DNA of 64,000 bases, from the NCBI GenBank assembly GCA_963281255.1, contig OY725489.1:1612001-1676000 (forward strand), given 5' to 3'. The notes below the pieces were generated by a model. It was not told the origin of the DNA. It ran no database searches and saw only the letters and a program-made list of their open reading frames with translations. Shown one piece after another: positions 41,893 to 54,116 of the stretch. This stretch comes from Aphrocallistes beatrix (taxonomy: Eukaryota > Porifera > Hexactinellida > Sceptrulophora > Aphrocallistidae). Every line of letters starts with the position of its first letter. Position 1 is the stretch's first letter. The translations under genes were made by a program, and so were the position numbers.

Positions 41893-42761
41893 ATGAACGT
41901 AGAAATTCACGACTCACAGCCCGTGGACCACTTAACAGCTGTAGTGAAGGAAGGTAAAGCTCCTGGAGAACTCTGGTATCCTCATGGTGTTGCTGTAGAA
42001 CTAGTCACTAATCACATATATGTCGCTGAAGGAAGTTGGGCTCCTAATTTCGCCAGAGTGTCCATATTTTCAGAGTCGGGTGAGTACCTGAATAGCTACA
42101 CTCACGAGTACATGAAATCATTATGGGGTATCGCTATACATGGAAACAACCTGTATGTAACGGACTGGAAGGTACATTCAGTTTTCCACTTGAAGATAGA
42201 GGCTGACTTCCGTCTGGTAGCTAGGCTAGGGAGCAGAGGGGCTGGTATCGAACAGTTTGATGATCCCAGCCAACTCAGCATCTCTACTAATGGAGATGTT
42301 TACATAGCTGATAGAAACAACAACAGAATCCAAATCCTAGATAGCTCTCCCTACATCCAATAAGAGATGTAACACATCCATCCATGCATGGACCTTTTGA
42401 CGTAAAATTAACGACAGAAGAGATGTACGTACTTTGTTCAGAAGATTCTCCTTGCGTGCATGTATTTAATCATACAGGAAATAAGATGCGCTCACTAATC
42501 ACACGAGGTAGAGGAGTGCAGGTAGCTAGATCCTTCTTCTTTTATCTCGACTCTAAAAAGAATGTAATTATCAGCGATTGGTCTTCTCACCAGATCAAAA
42601 TATTCTCCAATGAAGGAGCCCTCCTCCAGACGTTAGGGGAACGCGGACGCGAATTAGGAATGCTTAGCTATCCTCATGGATTAGCTCTGACTTCAAATCT
42701 AAACTTAGTTACTGTGTCCTATAACTATAACTACGTACTTCAAATATTTTCTTATGTATAA
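41893..42761 (+). pseudogene. NHL-repeat beta-propeller protein with one frameshift, unit 1
   Basis: Starts at ATG 41893 (MNVEIHDSQPVD). NHL-type blades: GELWYPHGVAVELVTNHIYV, SLWGIAIHGNNLYVTDW, QFDDPSQLSISTNGDVYIAD (with RNNNRIQIL), MHGPFDVKLTTEEMYVLCSE, KKNVIISDWSSHQIKIFSN, MLSYPHGLALTSNLNLVTVS. About six blades, enough for a propeller, and no RING or B-box, so this is an NHL-only protein. The frame closes at 42361-42363 but continues one frame over as LHPIRDVTHPSMHGP to 42761; one extra C in TCTCCCTAC (about 42345-42352) explains it. Either a recent pseudogene or a base error. Confidence 0.75.
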
Positions 42762-42854
42762 GTGTTTGTTCTGATCTATTTGTTTAGTCCTACGTGTATT
42801 TATTTTCTAATTACAATTCCATCTCTTTCGATCGTATTTAAAGCCTATTTACCA

Positions 42855-43422
42855 TTTACTATTAATTCGCTTGGTTGCGCTGCGCGGCTGGCGGACACTT
42901 TGTGTCCGCCGGAGGCTCCCTTCGGTCGCCTGGAGGTGAGATTGGTTAATTATAAGGAAGATATAATCTCTAAATATGTCCATCTTAGTTTTAAAATCGA
43001 TATCACTCGAAAAATCACCAAATTTGTCAATTTTTAAAATTTTTGATGAGTAATGATGACGTCATAACAAAGTGATGAGTCATCATTTTTTGATAATAGT
43101 GGCATCATATGTGAGGCGTGTTAGTATACAAATTCTATTAAAATTTCAGCCTGCTATCTCCTATAATGGCGGAGTTATGCCCGAATAACTGTTTTGCTAA
43201 ACTTTTAAAAATGTGACAATGACGTCATAATTCCATGATGAGTCGACATTTTCGTCTGAGCTCAGAACTTCCTGGAGCCATAGCCAAAAGACTCCCACAT
43301 GCCAAAAATCAGCTTTCTGGGCCTGACAGTTTCTTCAATCAATTCGTTATATATATATATATATAGTATATATATATATACACACACATACAAAAACATT
43401 AATCGAGTTTTAATAGTAAGGA
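42855..43422 (-). mobile_element. Helentron-like repeat, chimeric copy at the duplication junction
   Basis: Its left part (to 43207) equals the copy at 46057 and its right part (from 43245) equals the copy at 39601-40220. Shared identical window 43208-43244. Confidence 0.9.
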
Positions 43423-43699
43423 TGTTTATATATTGAATAAATAAACATTTATACAAAAATATAATTAAAGATAAGTTGGCTTATTAGATTTAATTGAAAG
43501 CGTGCAAATTATTCGGTTGACCAAATATTCGGTTAACCAAATTATTTGGTCTGATCATTATTCGGTTAAATTAGTACATATATGGTTGAAGCGGTTTCAA
43601 CCTTGATGAGAACCAATGATATTGAAACAATCCATTGTAAAGGGGATGCAGATGTATTAATTGCTCAAATAGTAGTCATTATAGTAGCTTAAAGTCACT

Positions 43700-44411
43700 T
43701 ATGTGATTGCAGAGGACACTGACATATTAGTATTGTTGTTACATCACTTGAAGCAGGAACTGTTGACCCATTCATAATGACAGAGAAGCACAACGCCAAA
43801 CATCTTGTATGGGACATTGTAGAAACACATCGTCAACTCGGAGACCAATATTGCCAATATCTGCCTTTCATACATGCTCTCTGTGGTTCTGATACCGCTT
43901 CTCGACTGTACAATATAGGCAAATCTGTTCCTTTGAAGAAGCTGACTACTGGTTGATTGCGCAGGGCCCTTTCTTCATCCTGAATCTACTAAAGAGGCTA
44001 TCCAAGTGCAGGAGGAAAGTCTCTAATCCATGTATTTGGTGCCATGGATGGATGTGAAACCTTGAACGATCTCTGGTAAAATAAATTTGAATACAAAGTT
44101 GTGAAAGGAATGAAAATTGTTGAGGTTCAATGTCTCCTGCCAACATCTGGAGCGGCCAAATACCATTCATACCGTGTATACTATCAAACATAAGTATGGA
44201 TGGGCAACATATCTCTTCGACCAGAAGACAAAGGATGGAAGATGAACTGGATGAGAAACCAGCACCTGATGCACTTCTCACCATAATACGATGCAAATCC
44301 AAAGGCTACTGCGACTCTCTCCACTGTTCTTGTAAGAAATATGGATTGTATTGCACAGACTTTTGTGCAGAATGCCAGGATAGAGTTTGTGTTAATATAC
44401 CTCTCGGATGA
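43700..44411 (+). pseudogene. Relic of a multicopy CXC-domain protein family, unit 2
   Basis: Exact counterpart of 40498-41209, with the same lesions. Confidence 0.7.
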
Positions 44412-45094
44412 GGATGATAAAGATTAGTTTGAATTATTTTTAATGAACAATTTCCACAGCAATGCAGGAATGTGATAACATTCCATTCTCAAAATTCGCA
44501 GTTACTGCATCGAGTGACCGTTGTTTTGCTCGGCTAGGTTTTCTGAGATAAATTATCCACAACTCAAGCCTGTATGAAGTAATTTACTACGATTTCCTGA
44601 TGAACTTTTGTCCGATATTTCAAAATTGCCGATTTTGAAATATGCAAATTAGCAACCAAATGATGCCCGATTTCGTCCGATTTTGGATATAACATTTTAC
44701 TGGGGAACATATAACAAGTTAAAACAATAAAACAAACTATTGCAATTTGTTTAAGTGAACAGGTATTTTTCGTCTTCATCTCCTCGATCATATATGCCAG
44801 CATAATCGAACCAAATCAAATTTGACTGATCTAACCAATCCCTAGTCCAAGTCAACTAATGAATACAATTGCCTTAGTGTATAGAATATGAGTACACTAT
44901 TACAGTTTAAGTGAAACAAATTGTGTTGCGATATAGATACACAATTCTAGTATTGCATTTGAATAAGATTGCTAATTATTAGCATTCGTAACTTAATCTC
45001 TGTATTACTGGTCCACTGTCCTAATATAAATAGCCTTACGAGACCCCTGTCCATTCAAAATACTATCCAATTAGAATCTTCCAATTTGAGTAAA

Positions 45095-45963
45095 ATGAAC
45101 GTAGAAATTCACGACTCACAGCCCGTGGACCACTTAACAGCTGTAGTGAAGGAAGGTAAAGCTCCTGGAGAACTCTGGTATCCTCATGGTGTTGCTGTAG
45201 AACTAGTCACTAATCACATATATGTCGCTGAAGGAAGTTGGGCTCCTAATTTCGCCAGAGTGTCCATATTTTCAGAGTCGGGTGAGTACCTGAATAGCTA
45301 CACTCACGAGTACATGAAATCATTATGGGGTATCGCTATACATGGAAACAACCTGTATGTAACGGACTGGAAGGTACATTCAGTTTTCCACTTGAAGATA
45401 GAGGCTGACTTCCGTCTGGTAGCTAGGCTAGGGAGCAGAGGGGCTGGTATCGAACAGTTTGATGATCCCAGCCAACTCAGCATCTCTACTAATGGAGATG
45501 TTTACATAGCTGATAGAAACAACAACAGAATCCAAATCCTAGATAGCTCTCCCTACATCCAATAAGAGATGTAACACATCCATCCATGCATGGACCTTTT
45601 GACGTAAAATTAACGACAGAAGAGATGTACGTACTTTGTTCAGAAGATTCTCCTTGCGTGCATGTATTTAATCATACAGGAAATAAGATGCGCTCACTAA
45701 TCACACGAGGTAGAGGAGTGCAGGTAGCTAGATCCTTCTTCTTTTATCTCGACTCTAAAAAGAATGTAATTATCAGCGATTGGTCTTCTCACCAGATCAA
45801 AATATTCTCCAATGAAGGAGCCCTCCTCCAGACGTTAGGGGAACGCGGACGCGAATTAGGAATGCTTAGCTATCCTCATGGATTAGCTCTGACTTCAAAT
45901 CTAAACTTAGTTACTGTGTCCTATAACTATAACTACGTACTTCAAATATTTTCTTATGTATAA
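45095..45963 (+). pseudogene. NHL-repeat beta-propeller protein with the same frameshift, unit 2
   Basis: Identical to unit 1, frameshift included, so the lesion predates the duplication or both copies derive from one misread sequence. Confidence 0.75.
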
Positions 45964-46056
45964 GTGTTTGTTCTGATCTATTTGTTTAGTCCTACGTGTA
46001 TTTATTTTCTAATTACAATTCCATCTCTTTCGATCGTATTTAAAGCCTATTTACCA

Positions 46057-46556
46057 TTTACTATTAATTCGCTTGGTTGCGCTGCGCGGCTGGCGGACAC
46101 TTTGTGTCCGCCGGAGGCTCCCTTCGGTCGCCTGGAGGTGAGATTGGTTAATTATAAGGAAGATATAATCTCTAAATATGTCCATCTTAGTTTTAAAATC
46201 GATATCACTCGAAAAATCACCAAATTTGTCAATTTTTAAAATTTTTGATGAGTAATGATGACGTCATAACAAAGTGATGAGTCATCATTTTTTGATAATA
46301 GTGGCATCATATGTGAGGCGTGTTAGTATACAAATTCTATTAAAATTTCAGCCTGCTATCTCCTATAATGGCGGAGTTATGCCCGAATAACTGTTTTGCT
46401 AAACTTTTAAAAATGTGACAATGACGTCATAATTCCATGATGAGTCAATATTTTGGTCTGAAGTCAGAACTTACTGGAGCCATAGCCAAAAGACTCCCAC
46501 ATGCCAAAAGTTAGCTTTCTCTGCCCAGTAGTTTCTTCAATCAATTCGTTATAGAT
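46057..46556 (-). mobile_element. Helentron-like repeat at the right edge of the duplication
   Basis: GC-hairpin end at 46075-46135, body with TGACGTCA and TGAGTCA, ends CTTCAATCAATTCGTTATAG. The outer terminal sequence near 46057 is partly deleted (TTACTATTAATTCGCTTGG). Confidence 0.85.
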
Positions 46557-47228
46557 ATATATACTATCTTATATATTAAAATGCTAGGATTTTTGGTTTG
46601 TGTGTTTGTCCGAATTGATTGAAGAATTGGGAGGTCATAGAGGTGTGAAAATTGGCATGAGGTGAATTTTCACATCTCTTCAAAAAAAATGGAAAACAAT
46701 TTTTCGCACCTTTTCTATACAAAATAAATTACTACACTATCACAATAGAAATCATTGTACAAGTACGACACTACAATAAATAGATCGTCATTGTTATTAA
46801 TACTTCAATGCCACAACTTATGTTTGATATCTTGCTTTCAACGGTTGACATGGGGTTTTCAGTGGTGTAGATTTCGAATATCATATTTTCAGATCTATAT
46901 GATAAATTATTTGTTTACTTTTGTTTACATTTGATACATAAAGTAAACAAATTACAAAAATAGGCTAGCGACTAGCTTCCAACGGTTGACATGGGGTTTT
47001 TAGTGTTGTAGATTTCAAATATTATATTTTCAGATCTATATGAAAAATTCTTCGTTGAGCTTTCCTTACAATTTTTATATAAAGAAAAAGAATTCCCAAA
47101 ATATGTTAGATTAAGTAACTCCAGGCGCCCGCAGGGCGACTCTGCGGATATGCAGTGTCCGCAAGCAAGCGAAGCGTGCTTGTATATATATATATACACA
47201 CACATTTATCGAGTTTTAATAGTAAGGA
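46557..47228 (+). mobile_element. Helentron-like repeat, second 5'-end variant
   Basis: 5' end is TCTTATATATTAAAATGCTA and TTTGTCCGAATTGATTGAAG. The 3' end has the same hairpins as the main family (CAAGCAAGCGAAGCGTGCTTG type), then the ATCGAGTTTTAATAGTAAGGA border at 47228. Relative at 55611-56244. Confidence 0.75.
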
Positions 47229-47240
47229 TATATATATATA

Positions 47241-47428
47241 CAGTCGACTCCGCTTAATAGAGTCACATCGGTCAGAGGAGATTTTGCCCCGATTAAGGGG
47301 AGAACCCTATTAACCGAAAATATTTTGTATTAGCTCCTATGTGTGAGAGCTATTCTGGTCCTGCTAAAAGTGACCCGATTAAGCGGTTGACCCGATTAAA
47401 CAGTGACCCTATTAAGCGGAGTCGACTG
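47241..47428. mobile_element. 188-bp Tigger/pogo-like MITE
   Basis: CAGTCGACTCCGCTTAATAG and CTATTAAGCGGAGTCGACTG, TA on both sides, inserted in TA microsatellite. Same family as 2885-3039. Confidence 0.85.
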
Positions 47429-47438
47429 TATATATATA

Positions 47439-48817
47439 TCCTTACTATTAAAACTCGATTAATGTGTATATATGTTACAGGGTATCTGTAAAATCAGGGT
47501 AATTGTAATTACCCTGATTTTTTTAGGGTAATTGTAATTACCCTGACTTTTTCAGGGTAATTGTAATTACAGTATAACCTCCATAAGTGGGGGAGCATGG
47601 GACGGGATAAAACTGGTTTATCCCCCATTCCCCGGTTAAAATTCAATTATAATTTTCTAGATGAGAACATCTAACAGCCTATTTGAAACTTGTAGAATTT
47701 CAGAAAATACATAGTACATAGTACATATAACACACCCATTAATGTACCAGTTGAGTTTTATAAGTTACACAATTACATTTAGAAAACTCCACTTCCTAAT
47801 ATGGTACTTAGGTGGTATAATTGTTAACTTATAGTATGGAAGGGGGCGAATTCAGGGGGGGAAATTCAGGGTGGGCAATGTTACCTGTTACAATGCAACT
47901 GTCAATTGAGGAATCTTATTAATAGGACAATTGCTCTTAGGTGAGCTAAATTGTGTTTCCCGTACTTGTGTATTACAGGCTGAGCAAATCTGGATAGACA
48001 TGTGAAAATGGCCCAAGTTGCGCCTATACAAATGATCCACTATACAATGAGTGGTCACTATAATTAACCTAAAAAAACAAAGTAATTACAATTACCCTGA
48101 AAAAAGTCAGGGTAATTACAATTACCCTGATTGAACCAGGGTAATTACAATTACCCTAAAAAAATCAGGGTGATTACAATTACACTGATTGAACCAGGGT
48201 AATTACAATTACCCTAAAAAAATCAGGGTAATTACAATTACCCTGATTTTACAGATACCCTGTAACATATATATATATCTCTATAACGAATTGATTGAAG
48301 AAACTGCCGGTCATGGAAAGCTAATTTTTGGCATGTGGGAGTATTTTGGCTATGGCTCCAGTAAGTTCTGAGCTCAGAGCAAAATGTCGACTCATTATGA
48401 CGTCATTGTCACATTTTTAAAAGTTAAGCAACACAGTTATTCGGGCATAACTCAGCCATTATAGGAGATAGAAGGCTGAAATTTTGATAGAATATGTATA
48501 CTAACATACCTCACATATGATGCAACTATCATCAAAAAATGATGACTCATCACTTTGTTATGACGTCATCATTATCATAATTTTAAAAATTGACAAATTT
48601 GGTGACTTTTCGAGTGAAATCGATTTTAAAACTAAGATGGACATATTTAGAGATGATATCTCCCTTATAATCAACCAATGTCACCTCCAGGCGACCGAAG
48701 GGAGCTTCCCGCGGACACGAAGTGTCCGCCAGCCGCGCAGCGCAAGCAAGCGAAGCGCGCTTGTATATATATATATACACAAACAAACAAACAATAATCG
48801 AGTTTTAATAGTAAGGA
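47439..48817 (+). mobile_element. Helentron-like repeat interrupted by a fold-back element
   Basis: Border TCCTTACTATTAAAACTCGA at 47439 and its inverse ending at 48817. Body starts TAACGAATTGATTGAAGAAAC at 48282 and the hairpin end is 48690-48762. Confidence 0.85.
47473..48267. mobile_element. Fold-back element with arrays of GGGTAATTGTAATTACCC
   Basis: TGTTACAGGGTATCTGTAAA and TTTACAGATACCCTGTAACA ends. Three palindromic GGGTAATTGTAATTACCC units in the left arm and six in the right arm, spaced by TGATTTTTTTA or TGGTTCAATCA. The centre (47580-48070) is unique, non-coding DNA. Confidence 0.85.
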
Positions 48818-48825
48818 GATGTATA

Positions 48826-49240
48826 TATATAACGAATTGATTGATGAAACTGCCAGTCATAGAAAGATGATTTTTGGAATGTGGGGGTCTTTTGGCTATG
48901 GCTCCAGTATGTTCTGAGTTCAGAGCAAAATGTCGACTCATCATGGAATTATGACGTCATTGTCACATTTTTAAAAGTTAAGCAATACAGTTATTCGAGC
49001 ATAACTCAGCCATTATAATACTCATCACTCTGTTATCACGTCATCATTACGCATCAAAATTTTGTAAATTTACAAATTTGGTGATTTTTCGTGCGATATC
49101 AATTATTACAGTAGGACAGACGTATTTAGAGATGTTATTTCCCTTATAATTAGCAAATGTGATCCCAGGCGACCGAAGGAGCCTCTGGCGGACAATTTGT
49201 GTCCGCCAGCCGCGCAGTGCAAGCATGCGAAGCGCGCTTG
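48826..49240 (+). mobile_element. Helentron-like repeat, next copy in tandem
   Basis: Starts TAACGAATTGATTGATGAAAC 9 bp after the previous copy ends, lacks about 70 bp in the middle, ends AAGCATGCGAAGCGCGCTTG. Confidence 0.8.
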
Positions 49241-49739
49241 TGTGTATATATATTATGTATATAAATTTGTTCTAGAATTCTACTTGATTATGAGTAGATA
49301 AAAATAAACAGAAGACTAAATGATTATAGATAAAAATATATAAAAATCTAATTTAAATCAAAAAATCTGATTTAAATCAAATAAATAATGATTTTTGATT
49401 TTTTTCCAACCCCGCGCGCGGCATACGCCTACTTAGGCGCGTGACATAAAACATATAAAAATGCTATATAAAAATGAGTCTAGGCGCGTAGAAAAATGGC
49501 GACGTCCATTTAGGAGTATGACTTTAGAAAGCTGGATGAAACCGTGCATGTGGGAGTCTTTTGGCTATGGCTCCAGTAAGTTCTGAGCTCAGAGCAAAAT
49601 GTCGACTCATCATGGAATTATGACGTCATTGCCACCTTTTTAAAGTTAAGCAACACAGTTATTCGAGCATAACTCAGCCCATAGCATTCTATATACTAAG
49701 GCAATGGCACTCTATTCAAAATCTGGACCATGGATGGAA

Positions 49740-51930
49740 ATTACCATGGGCTTTCAAAAGATCATGTATTGTTATACTGCCTTTCATTACTATCCTAAAG
49801 TACTCTAATGTAACATTTGATTGATTTTAATGATTTCGGACCACCCAACCCACTTAAAATTAACATATTATTATACACTTTAATGGTAAAATCACAATCA
49901 ATACACTGCTAAATATAAATAAATAATTAAATAAATAAAAGATAAAGTGTGACAATTCATTTATAACTAGACTAGATTCTTCATTCTCTCCTCTCTCTCT
50001 CTCTCTAAAACAAAAGAACATAGAAAAAATACAGTCAGGGCCGCTTATTGTGAACCACCAGGGGGCCAAGAATCTGTTCATAATAGAGATACTTCATATT
50101 AATTAACCGAACTTGATTCAATACAAATCCTATCTAAAAAAAGGAATTCGGACCAGGAGGTTAGTTCATAATAAACGAATGTTCATATTAAGCGGGTTCA
50201 TAGTAAGCGACTCTGACTGTAGTTATATTTTTAGCTTAGTGTTATCTCTATTTCATCACTACGAATGTAGACTTCAGAAGAATGACATGACGCTCTAAAT
50301 CGTTAAATTGGAAGCAACTTCTAGAATTTTAGTATACTCACTCTCTAAACCAATAATTTTTTTTATCTTAGCATTAGTGATATTATGAATGGCATTATTC
50401 ACGTGTTGAATCGAAGGGGTGGATGAGGAAATTACTATTAATAATTTCAAATAATTCGACTTCATTAATGATATTTTCCAATGACATGGTATCGGTTAGT
50501 GAGTGGCAGGATAGTTAAATTTTGTTTGTTTCCTTACAAAAAGCCTTGTAATATAAATTTTCATTAATAATTATTGAACGTTCGATTGTAGAAATTTCAT
50601 TATGATATTGTATCTTAAGAAAAAAGAAGACCGTTGAATTTGGTCAATAAATAACCCACCGACAGGGAGTTCGACTAGATGCAATTTAGAATTAATACAA
50701 TTAAGAATAGAAATAGTAAACTTAGCTTCTGTTTCTTTGAATTCCGCAAGACTTTTCTGATATGCTTCTTATATCCTCCTTTACTCCTTGTCATATAGAG
50801 ATAGTCTTTGACAACTAACAGTAGCGTCCGTCAGATAACTATGACAGTTAGGAAAGATGCTAGGGACCGCACCCTTCTTGAGACCCACTAACCACTTTCT
50901 TCCTTTCCGTCTCAATCATCCTCAATCCATCTGAGAATTAAATGGTCATTTCGATGCCTTCTTCATGGAAATGGTGTATGCAGACCTTGAAATTTAAAAA
51001 AAAAATTACAATAGACTATTGTGATTAAAGTGTATTATCCAACATACCCTCAATCGTTTGTTCATCTCGTAGTCTTCTCTCCGCCGAGGTATAGCTCGGA
51101 ACCATTTTTCACGAGTCACATTGTGAGCAGGAAAAGAGAAAACAGGTTGGATTCATCTTATCACAATAGTTTGACTTACAACCAGCATACATGCCAACCT
51201 GAGTCATAATAAAAGCGGGACGCAGCGTTGAATTTCGCGGGACACAATAGATAAGTATTATACACAGAGTACAAAAAAGCGGGACATAATGGGGAAATTT
51301 CATTTAAAAGCGGGACACTCGATAAAATGAGGTCAAGAGGAGGGTGAAAAAAGCGGGACGTCTCGCCAAAAACGGGACAGTTGGCAAGTATGAACCAGGT
51401 ACCAGACGAGCCATGTTGAAAAGTATGCTGTGAATCGAGTAATAGTGAGAATAGGGTAGAATAGAGCAGACATTATGTGAAGATGAATGTTGAATAGACA
51501 AACGATGTGCAGATAGGCGATTTGAGTGAGTGACAATATTTTGAGAACATTTTGAAATATCGTAAAAATATCAGTTTTTATATAAGTTTTTAATTATTAT
51601 GGGTGACCAAATGTGGTTAGTCATTTTATTCAGTGACGTTTATTAGACAGAAGTTGACACATATTGGTAAATTCACAGGCTTATTTCGAAGTAATTACAT
51701 CAGTGCATATATTTCCTGAACCTGAGGTTGTAAAAATCAAGATGTTGTCATTGTAAGGTGATGTATTCTGATATTTTTCACGCATAGATAGATGATGCAA
51801 ATATCCAGGAAAATGAATTATTTCAGTTTCGGAAAATTATTCCAAAATATCTTCTAAGTAAGTGGGGAGTATATTAATTTATCATATTTAATCATAAAAC
51901 TTGATAAATTAATTGTCTAGAAAGTTCGAT
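49740..51930. other. Interior of the CATAGCATTC element: MITEs and unassigned DNA
   Basis: 50032-50219 is a Tigger-like MITE (CAGTCAGGGCCGCTTATTG ... GTAAGCGACTCTGACTG, TA flanks). 51186-51392 is a MITE with CATACATGCCAAC...GTTGGCAAGTATG ends and AAGCGGGAC units. The remainder is AT-rich with no recognised protein. Confidence 0.65.
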
Positions 51931-51982
51931 GGTAATTGCCATCCATGGTCCAGATTTTGAATAGAGTGCCATTGCCTTAGTA

Positions 51983-54116
51983 CAGCGGTTCCCAACCCCG
52001 GGGTAATTACCCCAAGTGGGGTAATTTGAAGATTTTCGAGGGGTAATGGAGTGCTTCTTTATCTTTAGAATTCAGGTCAGAATTTGTTATTATTACTTCG
52101 GCATAAAGTTTTTGTTATTCGTTTTGCAGGATATTAATGGGTTTCTAATTGGCTTCATACTGTGAATTATAAACTAATATTGACTAAACGTGTTTGAAGG
52201 TATTCCTGTGATAAAATTATATTGGCTGTTATTATATATTACCTACAGAAATGTTCCAGCTACAATCTTTGTCGATTACTATAAGTATGTTTAATATTGA
52301 AAAATCTCACATTACAACTTGCAACATTACAACTTACAGTCTTACAACATTACTACATTACTACATACAACTTTAAACATTGTTTACCAAGATCCTTAAA
52401 ATGTCTAGAAAGAGGTCGTATAATGAAAGTTTCCTGAATTTTTGTTTTTCGTTTATGATGAAAAATGATACTCAAATTCCACAGTGCGTTATCTGTTATA
52501 AAACACTGACTAACGAGTCTATGAAGCCATCGAAACTGAGGGAACATTTCGTTAAAATGCACCCTGAGCTCGTGGACAAGGGGGTTGAGTACCTTAAGTT
52601 AAAAGCCGAGGGGCTCAAAAGAGCGAAACTTGATTCAAGTGCGACTTTCCGACAGGAGTAGAATAAGTTTGTAGAGGCATCTTACTACATCTCATTGCAA
52701 ATAGCAAAGAACAAAAAACCTCATACTATTGGAGAAGAACTCATCAAACCTTGCATACTATTGGAGAAGAACTCATCAAACCTTGCCTTCTAGAAACTGC
52801 CCGTCTCATTTTCAATGAAGGGAGCTACAACAAAATCAAAGAAATCTCGCTATCAAATAACACCGTACAACGTCGAATACAGGAAATAGCTATCGATATC
52901 AATGCTTGTTGGTGTATGTACTGACAGAGCACCAGCCATGCTTGGTTCTCGATCAGGATTTATTACTCAAGTTAAGCAGAAGAATCCTGAGGTTGTTGGA
53001 ACACATTGCATGATCCATCGAGAGGCTCTTGCTTCAAAGACGCTACCTGCCAGACTAAGAGCAACCTTAACCGAAGTAATCAAAGTAGTAAATTATGTGA
53101 AGGGTAGTGCGCTAAATACAAGATTGTTTCGACAATTATGTTCGCATTTCGATTCAACACATCACGATCTACTGTTTTATACCCAAGTACGGTGGTTATC
53201 AAAAGGTAATATGCTAGAGAGGGTGCTTGAACTTCGATATGAGCTTGAGACATTTCTTGATGGACAGGAAAAGAATGATCTCTTATTAATCATGAAAACC
53301 CAGTGTTTCGGTACACAACTTGCGTATTTAGTTGACGTATTTGAACTATTGAATAGTTTGAACAAAAAGCTGCAGGGCAAGGAGTCTGATATAATAACAC
53401 ACAGTGATCACATCAGGGCATTCATTGAAAAACTTCTTCTTTGGAAAAGAAAATTGGACTCAGGGAATTTCTCGGCCTTCCACAAATTGAGTGAAATTTT
53501 AGGGGAGGAGTCGATAGGTGCAGAGTTAAAAGAGGACATCAGAAACAATCTCAATGGTTTACAAGGCGAGTTTGAGCGATATTTTCCACAGATCAACACT
53601 GAAGCAATTGAAATGGTCCTAACAAGAGATCCCTACAAGTGTATTGTGGATGAACTTCCGGAAGATACTCAAGAAGAGTTTTTGGAACTCACAAACAACT
53701 CATCCGTGAAAATGGAATATAATTCACTTAGTCTCCCAAACTTCTGGGTAAGGATGTTACCATTATTCCCGAAGATTAGCAAAATTGCTCTTCTGATCCT
53801 TATTCCATTTTCATCAACTTATCTATGTGAGGCCGGATTTTCGTATTTGCTTGCCATAAAAACCAAGCAACGCAATAAATTAGATTGCGAGGGGGATCTG
53901 CGCTGTGCATTGAGCAAAACGGAACCTCGTTTGAAAGAATTAGTGGCGAAAAAACAGAAACAAGTTTCCCATTGAACTATATTTAGATAATATAATTATA
54001 AATAATTAATTTTAATTAATAAAAAAATTCTGATACATTGCCTCCTCAATTCGGGGTAGTAGGGTTGACAGTGTCGAACAACGGGGTAGTAACAATAATA
54101 AGGTTGGGAACCGCTG
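51983..54116 (+). mobile_element. hAT element, complete ends and 8-bp target duplication
   Basis: 2,134 bp. CAGCGGTTCCCAACC and GGTTGGGAACCGCTG termini; CCTTAGTA at 51975-51982 and 54117-54124. The other arm of the host element (49700-49715) supplies the empty site: ...GCCTTAGTATATAG... in complement. Confidence 0.95.
52401..53975 (+). pseudogene. hAT transposase (ZBED5/SCAND3-like), inactivated
   Basis: BED zinc finger near the start (CVICYKTLTNESMKPSKLRE, HFVKMHPE). The frame stops at 52661, and a 32-bp direct duplication (52722-52753 / 52754-52785) adds a frameshift. After RRIQEIAIDIN the sequence jumps to CTDRAPAMLGSRSGF, missing the family's segment with the first catalytic Asp (the DESTD region). 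The rest is open to 53975: WLSKGNMLERVLELR and the C-terminal dimerisation block PFSSTYLCEAGFSYLLAIKT, RNKLDCEGDLRCALS. The second Asp (CTD) and the Glu (CEAGFS) remain. Not functional. Confidence 0.92.

Larger units (their letters stand above)
40043..43244. repeat. Tandem duplication, unit 1 (3,202 bp)
   Basis: Identical by eye to 43245-46446. Holds a CXC-type relic and an NHL gene. Borders fall in Helentron-like repeats. Confidence 0.95.
43245..46446. repeat. Tandem duplication, unit 2 (3,202 bp)
   Basis: Every feature of unit 1 recurs at +3,202. I found no difference in the lines I compared. Confidence 0.95.

Noticed and set aside
48583-48786. Repeated small frames reading [16 protein letters not shown]-type or [20 protein letters not shown]-type peptides
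   Set aside because: They are translations of the GC-hairpin end of the Helentron-like repeat and recur only with it.
50010-50220. Independent gene on the minus strand at 49860-50081
   Set aside because: The frame crosses a MITE border and a CT microsatellite; no homology.
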